A DNA stretch of 64,000 nt, taken from NCBI RefSeq assembly GCF_000417875.1, contig NW_006920881.1, positions 729,819-793,818 of the forward strand, in the 5' to 3' direction. The notes beneath the pieces were generated by a model. The model saw only the letters and a list, made by a program, of their open reading frames with translations. It made no database searches and was not told the origin of the DNA. The stretch comes from Pseudozyma flocculosa PF-1 (Eukaryota > Basidiomycota > Ustilaginomycetes > Ustilaginales > Ustilaginaceae). Below, piece by piece: positions 52,209-63,345 of the stretch. The translations under genes and the position numbers were made by a program. Every line of letters begins with the position of its first letter. Within the stretch, counting starts at the first letter, position 1.

Positions 52209-54741
52209 ATGCTCGACCACTTCACCATCTTCACCAACAACGGCCTCGTCCTCTGGTCCCGCACCTTCACTCCCGCCCTCTCCAATGCGGCACCCTCGGC
52301 CAACCCCGTAAACGCCCTCATCAAGCAGGCCTTCCTGGAACAGCGCTCCGCAGACGAAAAGTTCGACAAGGACGGCTACACCTTGCGCTGGGCATTCGCA
52401 AACGACCTCGACCTCACCTTTGTCGTCGTATACCAGCGCATCCTCCAGCTCTCCTACATCGACGAGCTCCTCGACACCGTAAAGGCGCTCTTCACCGACC
52501 TCTTTGCCCCCTTTGTCCGCAAGCTCATCCAGTCGTCCAAGAGCAGCATCGCCACCGGCACCTCCCGGATCGTCACCCTCTCGGAATCCGCCAGGCTCGA
52601 GTTCGCCGCCGCCCTCGCAGACTGGGACGCCATCTTCACAAAGACGCTCCGCTCCCTCGAAAAGGCAGCCGCACACAACAAGCGCAAGGGTCTCGGATCC
52701 AACGTCCTCGGCGACAAGCGCGGCCCAGGCGCGCAGGCCCAGGCCACCTCGATCGTCCAGGCAGAGACCGCCAGCGGACCCGCCACCCCCACAAAGGCCG
52801 TCGACGGCAAAGACGGCTCCGACATTGCCAAGAATGTCGAGGCACTCAAGAACCGGCTCAGAGCAGAGGGTGGACCTGCCGGAAGGAAGGGCGCCAAGGC
52901 CAAAAAGGCCCCCGCTTCCAACGGCGGCAGCGCACCCGGCACCCCCGGCGGCAACGTGAGCGGCACAGAGTCGCCCGGCGGCGGCAAGAAGGGCAAGCCG
53001 GCCAAGGAGATGCGCAAGTGGGACGGCTCGCGCAGCTACAGCGCCCAAGACGTGTCCGCGCTCGACTTCAGCGGCCAGAAGGTCGGAACCGATAGCGCCG
53101 GTGCTGACGATGCCGGTGGCCTCGATACCTGGGTCGATGAGAAGAGCATGGGCAAGAAGCGGTCCGACGGCGTCTACGAGATCGCCGACGTGCTCGAAGA
53201 CGACGACGACGACGATGACGACGACGACGACGAGGAGCTCGACGGAGCACAGGCGGCAAAGGGTGGCTTCCTCTCCCGGTTCAGCACGGCATCGTCGAGC
53301 GGCTCGTCGCTCTTTTCGAGGCTGACGGGGGCCAAGACGCTCACCAAGGAGGATCTCAAGCCGGCGCTGACGGCTATGGCCTCGCACCTGCAGAGCAAGA
53401 ATGTAGCGTCGGACGTGGCGCAGCGCCTCTGCGACAGCGTCGAGCGCAACCTGGTGGGCAAGAACCTGGGCTCCTTTGGCTCGGTCAAGGCCGAGGTGCG
53501 CAAGGCGCTCGAAGAGGCCATCACGCGCATCCTGACGCCGCGCAGCAGCACCGACATCCTCCTCGAGATTGCGACCAAGAAGCAGCGGTCGGTCGCCGCG
53601 TCGTCGCTGGCGCTCGCCTCGACGGCCAAGGAAAAGGAGCTGGCGTCGAAGCCGGAGCCGTACTCGATCTGCTTTGTCGGCGTCAACGGCGTGGGCAAGT
53701 CGACCAACCTGGCCAAGGTGTGCTTCTGGCTGCTCCAGAACCGGATGCGCGTCCTGATCGCTGCGTGCGACACGTTCCGCGCGGGCGCCGTCGAGCAGCT
53801 GCGCGTCCACGTGCGCAACCTGGGCCAGCTGCGCGTCGAGGGCGTGCCGCTCGACGAGCAACGCGGGCGCATCGAGCTGTACGAGCGCGGCTACGGCAAG
53901 GACGCGGCGGGCATCGCCAAGGACGCGCTGGCCTACGCCAAGGCCGAGGGGTACGACGTCGTCCTCATTGACACGGCCGGGCGGATGCAGGACAACGAGC
54001 CGCTGATGCGCGCCCTCGCCAAGCTCGTCGCCGTCAACCGCCCCGACAAGATCATCTTTGTCGGCGAGGCCCTCGTCGGCAACGAGGCCGTCGACCAGAT
54101 TACAAAGTTTGACGGCGCAATGAAGGACTTTAGCGGTATCAGCAACCCGCGCGGGCTGGATGGCAGCCTGCTCACCAAGTGGGACACTGTCGATGTGAGT
54201 AGCAGCGTCCGCCGGCGATAGATCGAGAGATCGAGAGAGAGAGAGAGAGAGAGAGAGGGGACGAAGGCGCGATGGCGGTGGCGGTGANNNNNNNNNNNNN
54301 NNNNNNNNNNNNNNNNNNNNNNNNNNNNNNNNNNNNNNNNNNNNNNNNNNNNNNNNNNNNNNNNNNNNNNNNNNNNNNNNNNNNNNNNNNNNNNNNNNNN
54401 NNNNNNNNNNNNNNNNNNNNNNNNNNNNNNNNNNNNNNNNNNNNNNNNNNNNNNNNNNNNNNNNNNNNNNNNNNNNNNNNNNNNNNNNNNNNNNNNNNNN
54501 NNNNNNNNNNNNNNNNNNNNNNNNNNNNNNNNNNNNNNNNNNNNNNNNNNNNNNNNNNNNNNNNNNNNNNNNNNNNNNNCCCCCCCCTTCGCTCGCCCAT
54601 CAACAGGACAAGGTCGGAACGGCGCTCACGACGACATCGGCTACCGGTCTGCCCATCTACTTCCTCGGAACGGGTCAGACCTACACGGACCTCCGACAGC
54701 TCCGCGTGCACCACGTCGTCAACGCCCTCCTGCGAGACTAG
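52209..54741 (+). CDS. SRP101: signal recognition particle receptor subunit alpha
   Basis: Two exons (52209-54194 and 54607-54741) join in phase to 706 residues; the intron contains an assembly gap. The protein docks SRP-ribosome complexes at the ER membrane. The N-terminal longin-type domain, which binds the beta subunit, starts MLDHFTIFTNNGLVLWSRTF. A charged linker with an Asp run (coded at 53199-53234) follows. The NG GTPase has GVNGVGKST (491-499), the AACDTFRAGAVEQL motif, DTAGRMQDNEPLM (from 588) and KFDGAMKDFSG. The short last exon gives DKVGTALTTTSATG, IYFLGTGQTYTDLR and VVNALLRD, matching the end of the family. The length is near that of fungal homologs. Its stop lies inside the last exon of the convergent neighbour. 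Confidence 0.93.
54231..54257 (+). repeat. GA dinucleotide repeat beside assembly gap
   Basis: A GA run lies in the SRP receptor intron about 30 bp before the gap. Simple repeats like this may explain why the assembly broke here. Confidence 0.85.
54288..54579. other. assembly gap (292 N)
   Basis: A run of N lies wholly inside the intron of the SRP receptor gene and is followed by a C run at 54580-54587. Reading phase across the intron is unaffected, so no coding sequence need be missing, but an extra exon cannot be excluded. Confidence 0.95.
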
Positions 54742-57700
54742 GGGGCTCGCTTTCAAACGCGCCTCGACGGGCGTGCGGTGATGTTGTTCGAAGTCGATGG
54801 GCAAATTGTAATCCGACGAGCGCCTGCATCTTGATCACGATCTCTGAGGCGATCAGCTGGCGTCGCTCGGAGGTGTAGGGTTGCGATCTTCTTTTGTGAT
54901 CGGTGTTTCCGGCATCGCGGTCATGGTGAGAGCGAGGAAGCAAAGACGGCCTTTTCGAGCTGGAGACGGGGCAGGCAAGACGGTCGTCCCGATGCAGGGC
55001 CGCAAAGAGAGACTTTCCCAGCTGGGATGGTCAGCGAGGCCAGGCGTCTTGACGACGTGCGTGAATGTCGGGAAGACGGTGTTCCGGCGTGCGGCACTCA
55101 CCAGGGCGACTCGAGCATCGAGGTCGTCCCTCTTTCCAGGCGACGACGGCGACGTGGCGAGGAGCTTTTCGTGAAGAGCAACAAGGCTCTTTTGCAGGCT
55201 CGTCAATTCGCCTGTTTGACGGTCAAACGCACAGCTCGTCAGTCAATTGACGCGTGCCCTGATCGGAAGTGGTAGCAGCGGGACGAGGACGAGGACGTAC
55301 CGGCGTTTTCGACGTACGACGTGAGTCGATCTACGGCCTTGGCGAGCATCTCGCGCTGCATGGCCTGGACATCGGATGTCTGTGCCGACGACGAAGAGGC
55401 GCGCTTAACGTCTGGCGAGGACGTATCGATGCCCTGGCGTGAACGGCTCGACAAGGCGGTGGGCGACGGCGTCGAGGTAGTCGTCTGCTGCTCGGTGGAA
55501 GGCGACGAACGGTGGCCGGACACGCGCGGTGGCGAGGCGCGGTTCGAAGCTGGGTTGAAGACGGCTTCCGCTTCCGAGTCGCTGAGCCGGTAATGGTGGC
55601 GCGTGCCTAGCGTCTTAGCTCCGACCAACTGGTTCGACGGCTTGTCTCGCGCGACGATCCGGCCGGCCTTCGGTGCACCTTGTGCCACTGGACGGTAGCC
55701 AGCCTCGATCCCCTTGGTCGTTGGCGCGATGACTTGCGAGGATGATGCGGATTTCCCGCCCTCGGCGCGATCCAGAAGCTGAACACGGCCCAGAGGCTGA
55801 CCGAACCTCCGTAGGGGCGTCATGTTGGTGCGTAGCGGCGACTCCTGGCACTCGATGGTGCGCTGCGACGAACCGTCGTCCGACTCGCAACCCGATCCGG
55901 CGTCGTTCCGATGAGGCATCTTGAGCTCGTCGGTGGGTGCGATCGATCTGATCTCGGCGCCAGTCTCTCCTTGTACGGCGACGGTAAGTTGCGGTCCCAG
56001 GGGGCTGCGGCTGACCGAGGTGAGCTTGGACATCGAGTCGTCGACCTTGCAGCTTTCCGTCCGACGCGAGATGGACGATTCGGCCACGCCCACCGCACTA
56101 GGTGCGGGCGATCGGACCTGATTGCGCCACTTTTCGATGCGGTCGACGACCGAGGCATCCGCCGAGCTGCCCAGTTCGATACCCCACTCATCGTCATCGT
56201 CGTTTTCGTCGTCGCCGCCCAGGCTCGATCGCGTTCGTGGCGCATGGCTCAGTCGTCGCGCCGTCGACGGCCGCTCTTTCCTTTCCAGCTCGAGAAGCGG
56301 CAGGAAGCTCGCCATGGTCGGCTCCTCGCGCAGCATCGGCTGGCTCTGCGGCATCTGTCTGCCACGCTTGTTGCTGCTATCAGAACCGTTTGCCTGCTGT
56401 TGCTGGTCGTCAGTGGGAGGACCCAAAGTGCCGAATGTCAGCAGCGTAGATGGTGCGGTGAAGACAGAGGACTGGTGAAGAGCATCCTGATGGCCAGAAG
56501 CCGTCATGCCGTCGACCTGTGTCTGGCCGACTTGCTTGGGCTTGGCAGAGACTGAGCACTGATGTGCCGTCGGCGGCGGCTGATCACCTGAAACCCAAGG
56601 GAGGTGGAGTTGCACGGGCGTAAGAAGGGGCGCCGCGGAACCCGTGGTAGCCACATCGCCCGAGGCTGCCGCTGCTCCCTCTGCCTTGTTTGGCTTGGCG
56701 CGAAGGCGAGGGTGTTTCGACACCAGGCTGCTCAGCTCCGTCGCCAGATCGTCGGCATCGATGCCAGCGACTGGCTTTCTTGGGCGGACCCGAGCTTGGC
56801 TAGGCCTGCTCTGCTGAGGCGAGTCCTTAGGTGTCTGGCCTGTAGTCAGATGGCCGATGGACTGCTCGGATGCGGAAACAGGAGCCGCACCGATGGCCAA
56901 GGCGTTCGGAGCGGCCTTTCCCATTCGCTGTTCGCCTGCATCACCAGAGACGATAGGCGGTCGTTCAGATGCCCCTTTTGCCTCGTCCTCAGGCGTTGCG
57001 CCAAGCGTCGCGGACCTCGTGAGCCAGCTCGCAAACTTGTCCTCGGCTTGACGTTTTGCCTCGATCCAGGCGAGATCTGCACCGTTTCCCGGCTGTTGGA
57101 CCGTGGCGGTGTCCACCTTCGTGGTGGCGGCGTCCTGCGCTTGGCGGTCTTTGGCAGCCTGATCTCCGACACGACGCTGGCCGAATGAGAAGCTCGGGAG
57201 TCGCTCCCTCAGGCTCTTCTTGGCCTTGCTCGTGCGACGAGGGCGCGACGAGGGTGGGCTGCTTTCTCCGGCAGGCGCCACCGTCACGGGTTGCTCTCGG
57301 GGGACGACGTCCGCTAGGCGCTCCACCTTGCGGCTGCGATCAAAGGCCACGTCGCTGTCCTCTACCTCTATTGCCAGGCTGGTCCAGCCGGCGCCATTCT
57401 CCGCAAGAAGTGGTGGATCAACCGAGTTGTCGTTGAGTGCGGGCTGGATCTGGCTGCGGGTCGGTTCGTCTGAAGCAGGGAAGGGCAGGGTCGATCGACC
57501 AAGAGAAGTGGTCTGGTGCGGGAGCTGGCCTGCAGCGGGCAGCAGGGCTGGTGAAGAGGCGATGCCGGCCATCCTGATGCTGGGCGGCGGAGGTGGTGGC
57601 GGTAGCCTGATGGAGGAGCCATTCGGCCAGTCGGCAACCGCAGCGGGAGCGAGGGCATGCAGGTGGTCGTGGGGCGGCGCAAAAGAGGCGACGTCGCCAA

Positions 57701-57851
57701 GAGCCACGCGCTGTGGCACCCAGGGCTGCCACGGAGGCGCCAGATATGGCGGCGGATCGGCTGTGATGGCGTGTGGGACAGTCTGCCTCTGCGGTGTGTC
57801 GCTGGGCAGCTCAGAGGGTGAGCCAACCTGTCTGAGCAGCTTGCGCAGCAT
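54719..57851 (-). CDS. disordered protein with C-terminal helical segment, unknown
   Basis: Three exons (55301-57851, 55102-55211, 54719-55021) with introns of 89 and 80 nt join in phase to 987 residues. The N-terminal 830 residues are Pro/Ser/Thr/Ala-rich and low in order, with a polyproline run near 84-90 and an acidic NDDDDEWGIELG block. The end of exon 1 and the next two exons look helical: MQREMLAKAVDRLTSYVENA, LTSLQKSLVALHEKLLAT, LDARVALLGKSLFAALH and RRQLIASEIVIKMQALVGLQ. This suggests a coiled-coil interaction module at the C-terminus. I do not recognise a family. The last 23 coding bases overlap the 3' coding end of the SRP receptor gene on the other strand, so the last exon deserves checking. 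Confidence 0.65.
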
Positions 57852-58416
57852 GGTTCAGTATCGCAAGCACTTGTGAGGGATGGGGAGAGAAGGAAAGAGG
57901 GGGCAGCTCATTTGGGCGGCCGCGCGTCGCACAGATTGACCGCGTACCCCAAGACACACGCACGCACACCCGATCGGCCAGCATCGTACGGTGGTCGTGT
58001 ACCCTAGCCTTGTCGGACAAAGGGCTCTGGCGCCCTGAGGCCGTCTGCCGTTCCGGCCCTGGTTTCTAGGATAGTGCACATCACAGCTCGGCCGGGCGAA
58101 CAGCGGCGCAGGGCGGTGCGCAGGAGAGGCCCGGTTGCGCCGCTGGCCACCGGAGCCTAATTGTAATGAGGCGCGGAAGCCACGCGTACCGCCGGGGCTG
58201 TCCGACCTGAGGGCCGGTTCATGGTGAGGCTGCACGCGCCCCGGCACAGTGGCCGACGACAGGGCCGAGGATGATGCTCATTGCGGTTCGAGGGGCAAAG
58301 GGCGGATGCTGCTGCGTTGTAGTAGGATAGAGTTGGGGGTATACGGACTGACAGTGCGATGCTTTGCGTTCCGTGCCTTGGCCAGAAGATAATGAGCGGC
58401 GCAGAGGTCGCCGAGG
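57852..58416. other. spacer upstream of the 987-residue disordered protein
   Basis: About 565 bp, the promoter of the minus-strand gene to its left and the 3' side of the VOC-fusion gene to its right. Nothing else seen. Confidence 0.5.
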
Positions 58417-60415
58417 TCACCGAGCTTGCAGCGGACTCGTGAAGATGAGCCGGTGTCCATCCGGATCAGAGACGTGGAACTCCTGGCAGCCCCATGGCTG
58501 TATGTGCAGTCGCAGCGAACAAGAGTCAGGGCGGCAGAGGGTAAGCTAGAGGTTCACATGGTCCGGCCAGCGCCCGCGCGACCCCGAGATGGTGACACTC
58601 ACCTTGTCCTCGACTTCAGACAGCATCTTGGCGCCCTCCGTCCTCCTTGATCCGAAGCGAAGGTCTCCGAACTGACGGGCGTCGTGCTGCGTCCAGCCGT
58701 TGATCCTCTGCGATACGAGGCTGTGCAAAGCGTCGAGGGGTTTCGGGTATTCGACCAGAGTCGTGATTCCAGACATGGTCACAGTGGCGCTGCGCGGCGG
58801 CGGGGGTGGCGGCACGGGCGACCTCGACGGCCTCAAGTCGTTCCGTGATGGGCTGTCGGGCCCTGATCCTGACGATACCGGCGCCTCTCCGTCTTCGTTC
58901 ATCGGGGGCAACATCGGGCGACCGGAGCGGCCATTGGACGAGTTCGAGCGGCCAATGCTGCTGCTCCTGGCGAGCCCGCTCCCTGATGGCATCGGTGGCG
59001 CCACATCCAGGCTGCGCAGGCAGAACGAGGCACCGGTCGACGAAGTCAGGATGGCCTGCACGCCCTCGTGCTGCGAGGAGCACGTCATGCCAAGGACGGT
59101 GGTGTAGAAGCTCTTGGAAGCCTCCAGGTTACGGACGGGCAGGAGCGTGACCAGCCGGGAAGGGCCGCAGAGGGGCTCGGCTGGCACCGGTAATGCCTTG
59201 TCGAGAGGGTTCGAGACGGGGTCCTCAAACGGGCTGTGCGCGCCCTGCTTCAGGATGGTCCGCGACGTGGCCCAAGGTCCTGCGGAAAGCCCGAGAGAAG
59301 TGGCCGCGGCGGCCGACGCTGTGGCCGAGCCGTTGGCAGAGTCGAGGCTGTCCTTCTGCGCCCTGTTGGCCCTGAGGCGTGCCGCCTTCCTCTCCGACGA
59401 CAGCGATATGGCCCTCTTGAGCTCGACCTGGCCCGAGCTTGCGAGGTCGGAAAAGATCCTCGCCCGCTCGAGCACCTCCTCGTCCTGGTCCTCGTCCGGA
59501 GTCTCCAGCACCGCAGCATCCGGTTTGAGGAACGCGATGGCTTCGTCGAGGTTCTCAAACGTCTTGATGACGGGCCCGGGGAACTGCAGAGGGGCGATAG
59601 CGAAGGATACGTGGTGTCAGTGGGGGTTTCAGAATTCGGAGCGGGATGCTCGAGGGGAGCCCTTGCCGGAGGTGTCGCAGCCTTTGTCGCATTGCCGAGC
59701 CGCCGAGCGTGACTGCGGTACTCACGTTGCGTATCTGCCTGTCGGCCTCGGCCCGGCTCATGTAGATGCCCTTCTTCCAGCCGCGCTGCACCGAGTAAAA
59801 CGGCCCATTGCCGATGAGGTCGGCATTGGCACGCATGTGGTCCTTGATGTTCTGCAGCGGGTCGTCTCCGGTCGAAGAGGCGGCCTCGGCCGCGGGCGCT
59901 TGGGGGCTCTTGACGAGGTAGGGCGATGTCATGGGCGGGGGCGACCCGTAGGGCGGAGGACCGGAGGGGGCGCCGCGCGCCGTTGACTGCAGCTTGGGCG
60001 GGACGGCCGAGTCAATGACGAGCGACTCGTCGCTGCGAGATGCTCTCAAAGGCAGCTGCGGGCCCCTGCTGTGCGCCCCGTTGCCGCTTCCGTGGCTTCC
60101 GAGCAGGTCGTAGCTCTGCTGTGCCCGCCGGTGCTTGGTCGAGGCGTTGCGCTTGGGCCTGGAGTCTGGCGGCGGCACGTAGTTGAGGCTCGAGTAGCCC
60201 AGCGAGGCCAGCGACTCCCTCTCGGGCACTCTCTCGGGGACTCTCTCGGGCAGCGATGGCTGCCGCGTTACTTCACGCGGCGGGGCGGGGATGTCGGTCG
60301 GCAGCGCATAGCGACCGTTGCTGCCCTGCGTCGACGTGTTGCCCTTGCGCTTGAGCGAGAGCGAGCGCGCCACGTTGCGCAGGTTGAAGGCGCCGTTGTT
60401 GCTGCGCTCACCCAT
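58417..60415 (-). CDS. fusion of RNase H1-type hybrid-binding domain and glyoxalase/VOC domain
   Basis: Three exons (59726-60415, 58603-59583, 58417-58497) with introns of 142 and 105 nt join in phase to 583 residues. After a disordered start, residues 203-249 read GPFYSVQRGWKKGIYMSRAE ... IRN then FPGPVIKTFENLDEAIAFLK across the first splice junction. This is the small domain found at the N-terminus of RNase H1 (also called viroplasmin-like), which binds RNA/DNA hybrids. No RNase H catalytic domain follows. Instead residues from about 372 form a VOC/glyoxalase-like repeat (LLPVRNLEASKSFYTTVLGM), a Pro/Ser-rich insert, and a second half ending PWGCQEFHVSDPDGHRLIF (558-576). A VOC protein usually binds a metal at the active site; the ligand residues here are not certain. 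The pairing is unusual and the function unknown. Confidence 0.8.
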
Positions 60416-61995
60416 CGCACGGAGCGGCCGCACCTGGAGGCGCCGGGGTCAATGAGTCGGGGAGGTGCCGAGGCGGAAGATCCGAAGGCGGTGCGTTTTA
60501 ACCCGCCGCGGGAGTTGCACCTTGGGCCGACAAGGTTTGGGCGGGCGCCTCGAGGCGGAGAAGCCGAAGGTGGCCCGGCGCTACGTCGGTGGTATCCGGT
60601 TCCGGGGAGCTCCAGTCTTCCAGCTATGAGGGTGATCCAAGGCTTGGATAGCGAAGGGTCGTAGGAGCCTGGTCGGTGCGGGGTGGTGGTGGTGGTGCAA
60701 CAAGAAGAACAAGAAGGACGTAGAGCGAAGCATCGAGAGTGTCATCGAGGGGAGCTCGACGGCAATTTTGATGGCTATTTTGGTGCCGGCCGCCCTCGAC
60801 GGACACAAGGGCTAGGCTTGGGTGCGTGCGTGCAGGCGGGCAGGCCGGGCGGTTGCCATGCGGGGAAAGCCGCCGCCCGTTGCCAGGGACAGAGCCTCGG
60901 AGCGCCTTCTTCCTGCTGCCTGCCTGCGGTTGTCAGGGCGAGGGCAGCGTGCCGGCAGCTTCCCGGCCAGGCAGGCTTGGCTTGCACACGCTTCGGACCT
61001 CTCCTCATGTCGGCATCTGCGCAGCGCCAGGCCAGGCAGCGCAACGAGTCTACGTCCCTGACCCCGTCGCCATGACCATGGTTTCATCCCGTCTTGGCTG
61101 GAAGGGAGGGAAGCGGTGCCCACTGTACGACACACCAACACATCATCGGTCATGGCTGTGACGCAGAGGCGGGCGACAGCGTCATACGGCTCGCGACTAG
61201 TCCGTCAGAGCGGGGGACCAGGGTGCGAGGCATCCACACCTCGTGTCAGCGGCCAGTCGAGGCCAGGCCAGGCCTCCTCCACCTGCCTCCTTTGGCTCGA
61301 CGCGCGACAATCAAAACCCGAGCCGGCTGGCCCTGGCCACCGCAGGCCAGCAGGTATTCCGCCACGTTCTTGGCCAGCCAGCGAGCGAGCGACCCGAGGC
61401 CTGCCCAGGCAACCCGGCCCTCAGGGCAAATTCATCATCAAATTCACGGCTCGATGTAGGTGTATGTATGTACGTCGTCGCGAACCGGCCGGCGGCGCAG
61501 AGGAGGATGCCGAAACCGATGCCGAAGCAGCAGCTGAGCGGTGGTCAAGCAAGAAAGGCTTCCGACTGCGGCAGCCGACATGTATGGCGGCGGCAACGAC
61601 GGCGAGGCCGGCGGCTGTTTCGGCAAGCATCAGGCCTAGACCGAGGCAAGCGGCGGCGGAGGTGGGAAACGTGCGCGCGAGCAAGCAAACAAGCGGCGGG
61701 GATTGAGTCTTCCCTTGCCAGGTGCCATCCCCTGGTCCTGCTCTCGGCCCCTATCGCAAGAGGAGCAGACGGCGGCTATCGGCGCCACCACATCCCCCGA
61801 CTCTTGCCAGGGACATCCCGTCGGGATGGAGGCTGGATATCTCGTGCCAGCCCGTGAGCGGCTTTGCGGTGCTTGAGAGTAGAATACATTTGCGCGGCGG
61901 CCGGTCATATGCATGCCACCGCGGCGGTGGCTGTGTTCATTGGACATGGCACAGCGATGTCGATGCTGGGTGCCGTCGCCGCTCGAGCTGCCCTT
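60416..61995. other. intergenic region, no gene seen
   Basis: This 1.58-kb spacer holds the promoter of the fusion gene and the 3' region of the next gene. Short GGTG (60683-60700) and GCAGG repeats occur. Frames up to about 200 codons exist but lack family matches or splice support. Confidence 0.45.
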
Positions 61996-63345
61996 TCATA
62001 TGACTGCCGTGGCCTCGCCCGGCAGCTGGAACCCATCCTGCGACAGCTTGGCAGTCATCGGGCCGTCGTCGGGCTTCTCGCCTCGTCCATGCTCGCTCTC
62101 GCCCGAGGCACTGGTGGCGCGGGAGCTGGCCATCTCGTCTCTGGTGCCGATGCTCGTCGAGTCCTCCTCTCCAAAAGTCATCCCGCTACGTCCAGACTCG
62201 CTCGGTTCAACTTCAGCCGCCCGACGAGGGTCGTCCGTCGTGGGACTCGCTCCATTGCGGCCAACGGGCCGCACTGTATTGTCCGCGCGGCCGCTCGCGT
62301 CGTCGGACGGCTCCGTAGCTACGGTGGAAATCGCCTTGCTGGCCAGGGTGATCCTGGCTATAGGTGCCTCTTCCGTCCGGTGATGATCCTGGGATCGCCG
62401 AGGAGCAGGCGGGGCCTGACGAGGACCGGAGCCTGCCAAACTTTGCTTCCTTGACCTGTCGCCAGCCGCGGCCGGTTTGGACACCATCGACTTCGTGACC
62501 TTGGCTCTGCTGGGGCTCGGGGACACGACGGCTTGCTGTCTCCGATCCAGGCTGGCTTTTGCGGCCAGCGGTGACGTTGCCGGGCTCGCAGTGCGATCCG
62601 TGGATATCCTTGCCTTGCTGGACGGTGTGGGGGCCTTCCTCGGCGAGTCGGACGACTTGCGGGCCGGGGTGTTGCTCGCTGCTCGAGCTGCTGAGCTGGC
62701 AGTGGGAGCCATGAAGCCGCCACGACGGGAAGGTGTCTTGGCCTCCGGCGGCTGCTTGGCGGCTCTGCCCGCAAGATCCGTAGCCTCAGGCTTGGTCGAG
62801 TTGGTCGGCTTGGCTGCCTGTATGCCGCTGCCAGCAGACTTTTCCTGCTCGCGTGCATGTCCTGTTTCGAGCTTGAGCTCGGTCGGCTCCTCGGCCGTTG
62901 CAGTCTCTCGCGAGGCAGTGGACGGGGGGCCTGGCTCACCTTCGACGCCTTCGGTGAGCGAGGTAGCAGGCCCATTCGGCGGGACGGGGCTGCTCCCGTC
63001 GTCCGCGCTTTGCTCAGCTCTGGCTTCCGTCCTGGCGTCTTTGGCCTCCACGACTTTTTGGCTCGCCGCAGAGACGGCTTCAGCTTCCGAGGGTGGCTTG
63101 GTCACGTCACTACTGGCGGGTCCCGCAGCATCTACTCGCTCTGTTGGCGCCGCTACCTCGGGAGCGACGCCATATGGCAGGGCGAAGGCTGGCGAGACGG
63201 GTCTGGCGCTCCTGATCGGCGGAGGATCGAGGCTGGAGCGAGGCTTGAGCTTTTGTGCGTCGTTCTGCTCCTGGCGCTCCTTTTCCTTGAAGAGCTGGAT
63301 GAGGGAGCTCACGCCGCTCGCCTTTCGCTCGTTCGGCAGAGGCAT
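61996..63345 (-). CDS. Ser/Pro/Ala-rich disordered protein, unknown
   Basis: This gene encodes 449 residues in one open exon. The only part likely to be ordered is the N-terminus, ERKASGVSSLIQLFKEKERQ (6-25), which could form one amphipathic helix. The rest is Ala/Ser/Pro/Glu-rich with basic patches such as TPARKSSDSPRKAPTPSSKA that hold many SP and TP sites. I recognise no family. It may be a regulatory or cytoskeleton-binding protein, but nothing proves this. Further exons beyond either end cannot be excluded. Confidence 0.55.
   Translation of the reverse strand: MPLPNERKASGVSSLIQLFKEKERQEQNDAQKLKPRSSLDPPPIRSARPVSPAFALPYGVAPEVAAPTERVDAAGPASSDVTKPPSEAEAVSAASQKVVEAKDARTEARAEQSADDGSSPVPPNGPATSLTEGVEGEPGPPSTASRETATAEEPTELKLETGHAREQEKSAGSGIQAAKPTNSTKPEATDLAGRAAKQPPEAKTPSRRGGFMAPTASSAARAASNTPARKSSDSPRKAPTPSSKARISTDRTASPATSPLAAKASLDRRQQAVVSPSPSRAKVTKSMVSKPAAAGDRSRKQSLAGSGPRQAPPAPRRSQDHHRTEEAPIARITLASKAISTVATEPSDDASGRADNTVRPVGRNGASPTTDDPRRAAEVEPSESGRSGMTFGEEDSTSIGTRDEMASSRATSASGESEHGRGEKPDDGPMTAKLSQDGFQLPGEATAVI

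Noticed and set aside
54172..54804. Frames running through the N gap on both strands
   Set aside because: They are artefacts of translating N; the gap lies within the SRP receptor intron, and neither frame has known content outside it.
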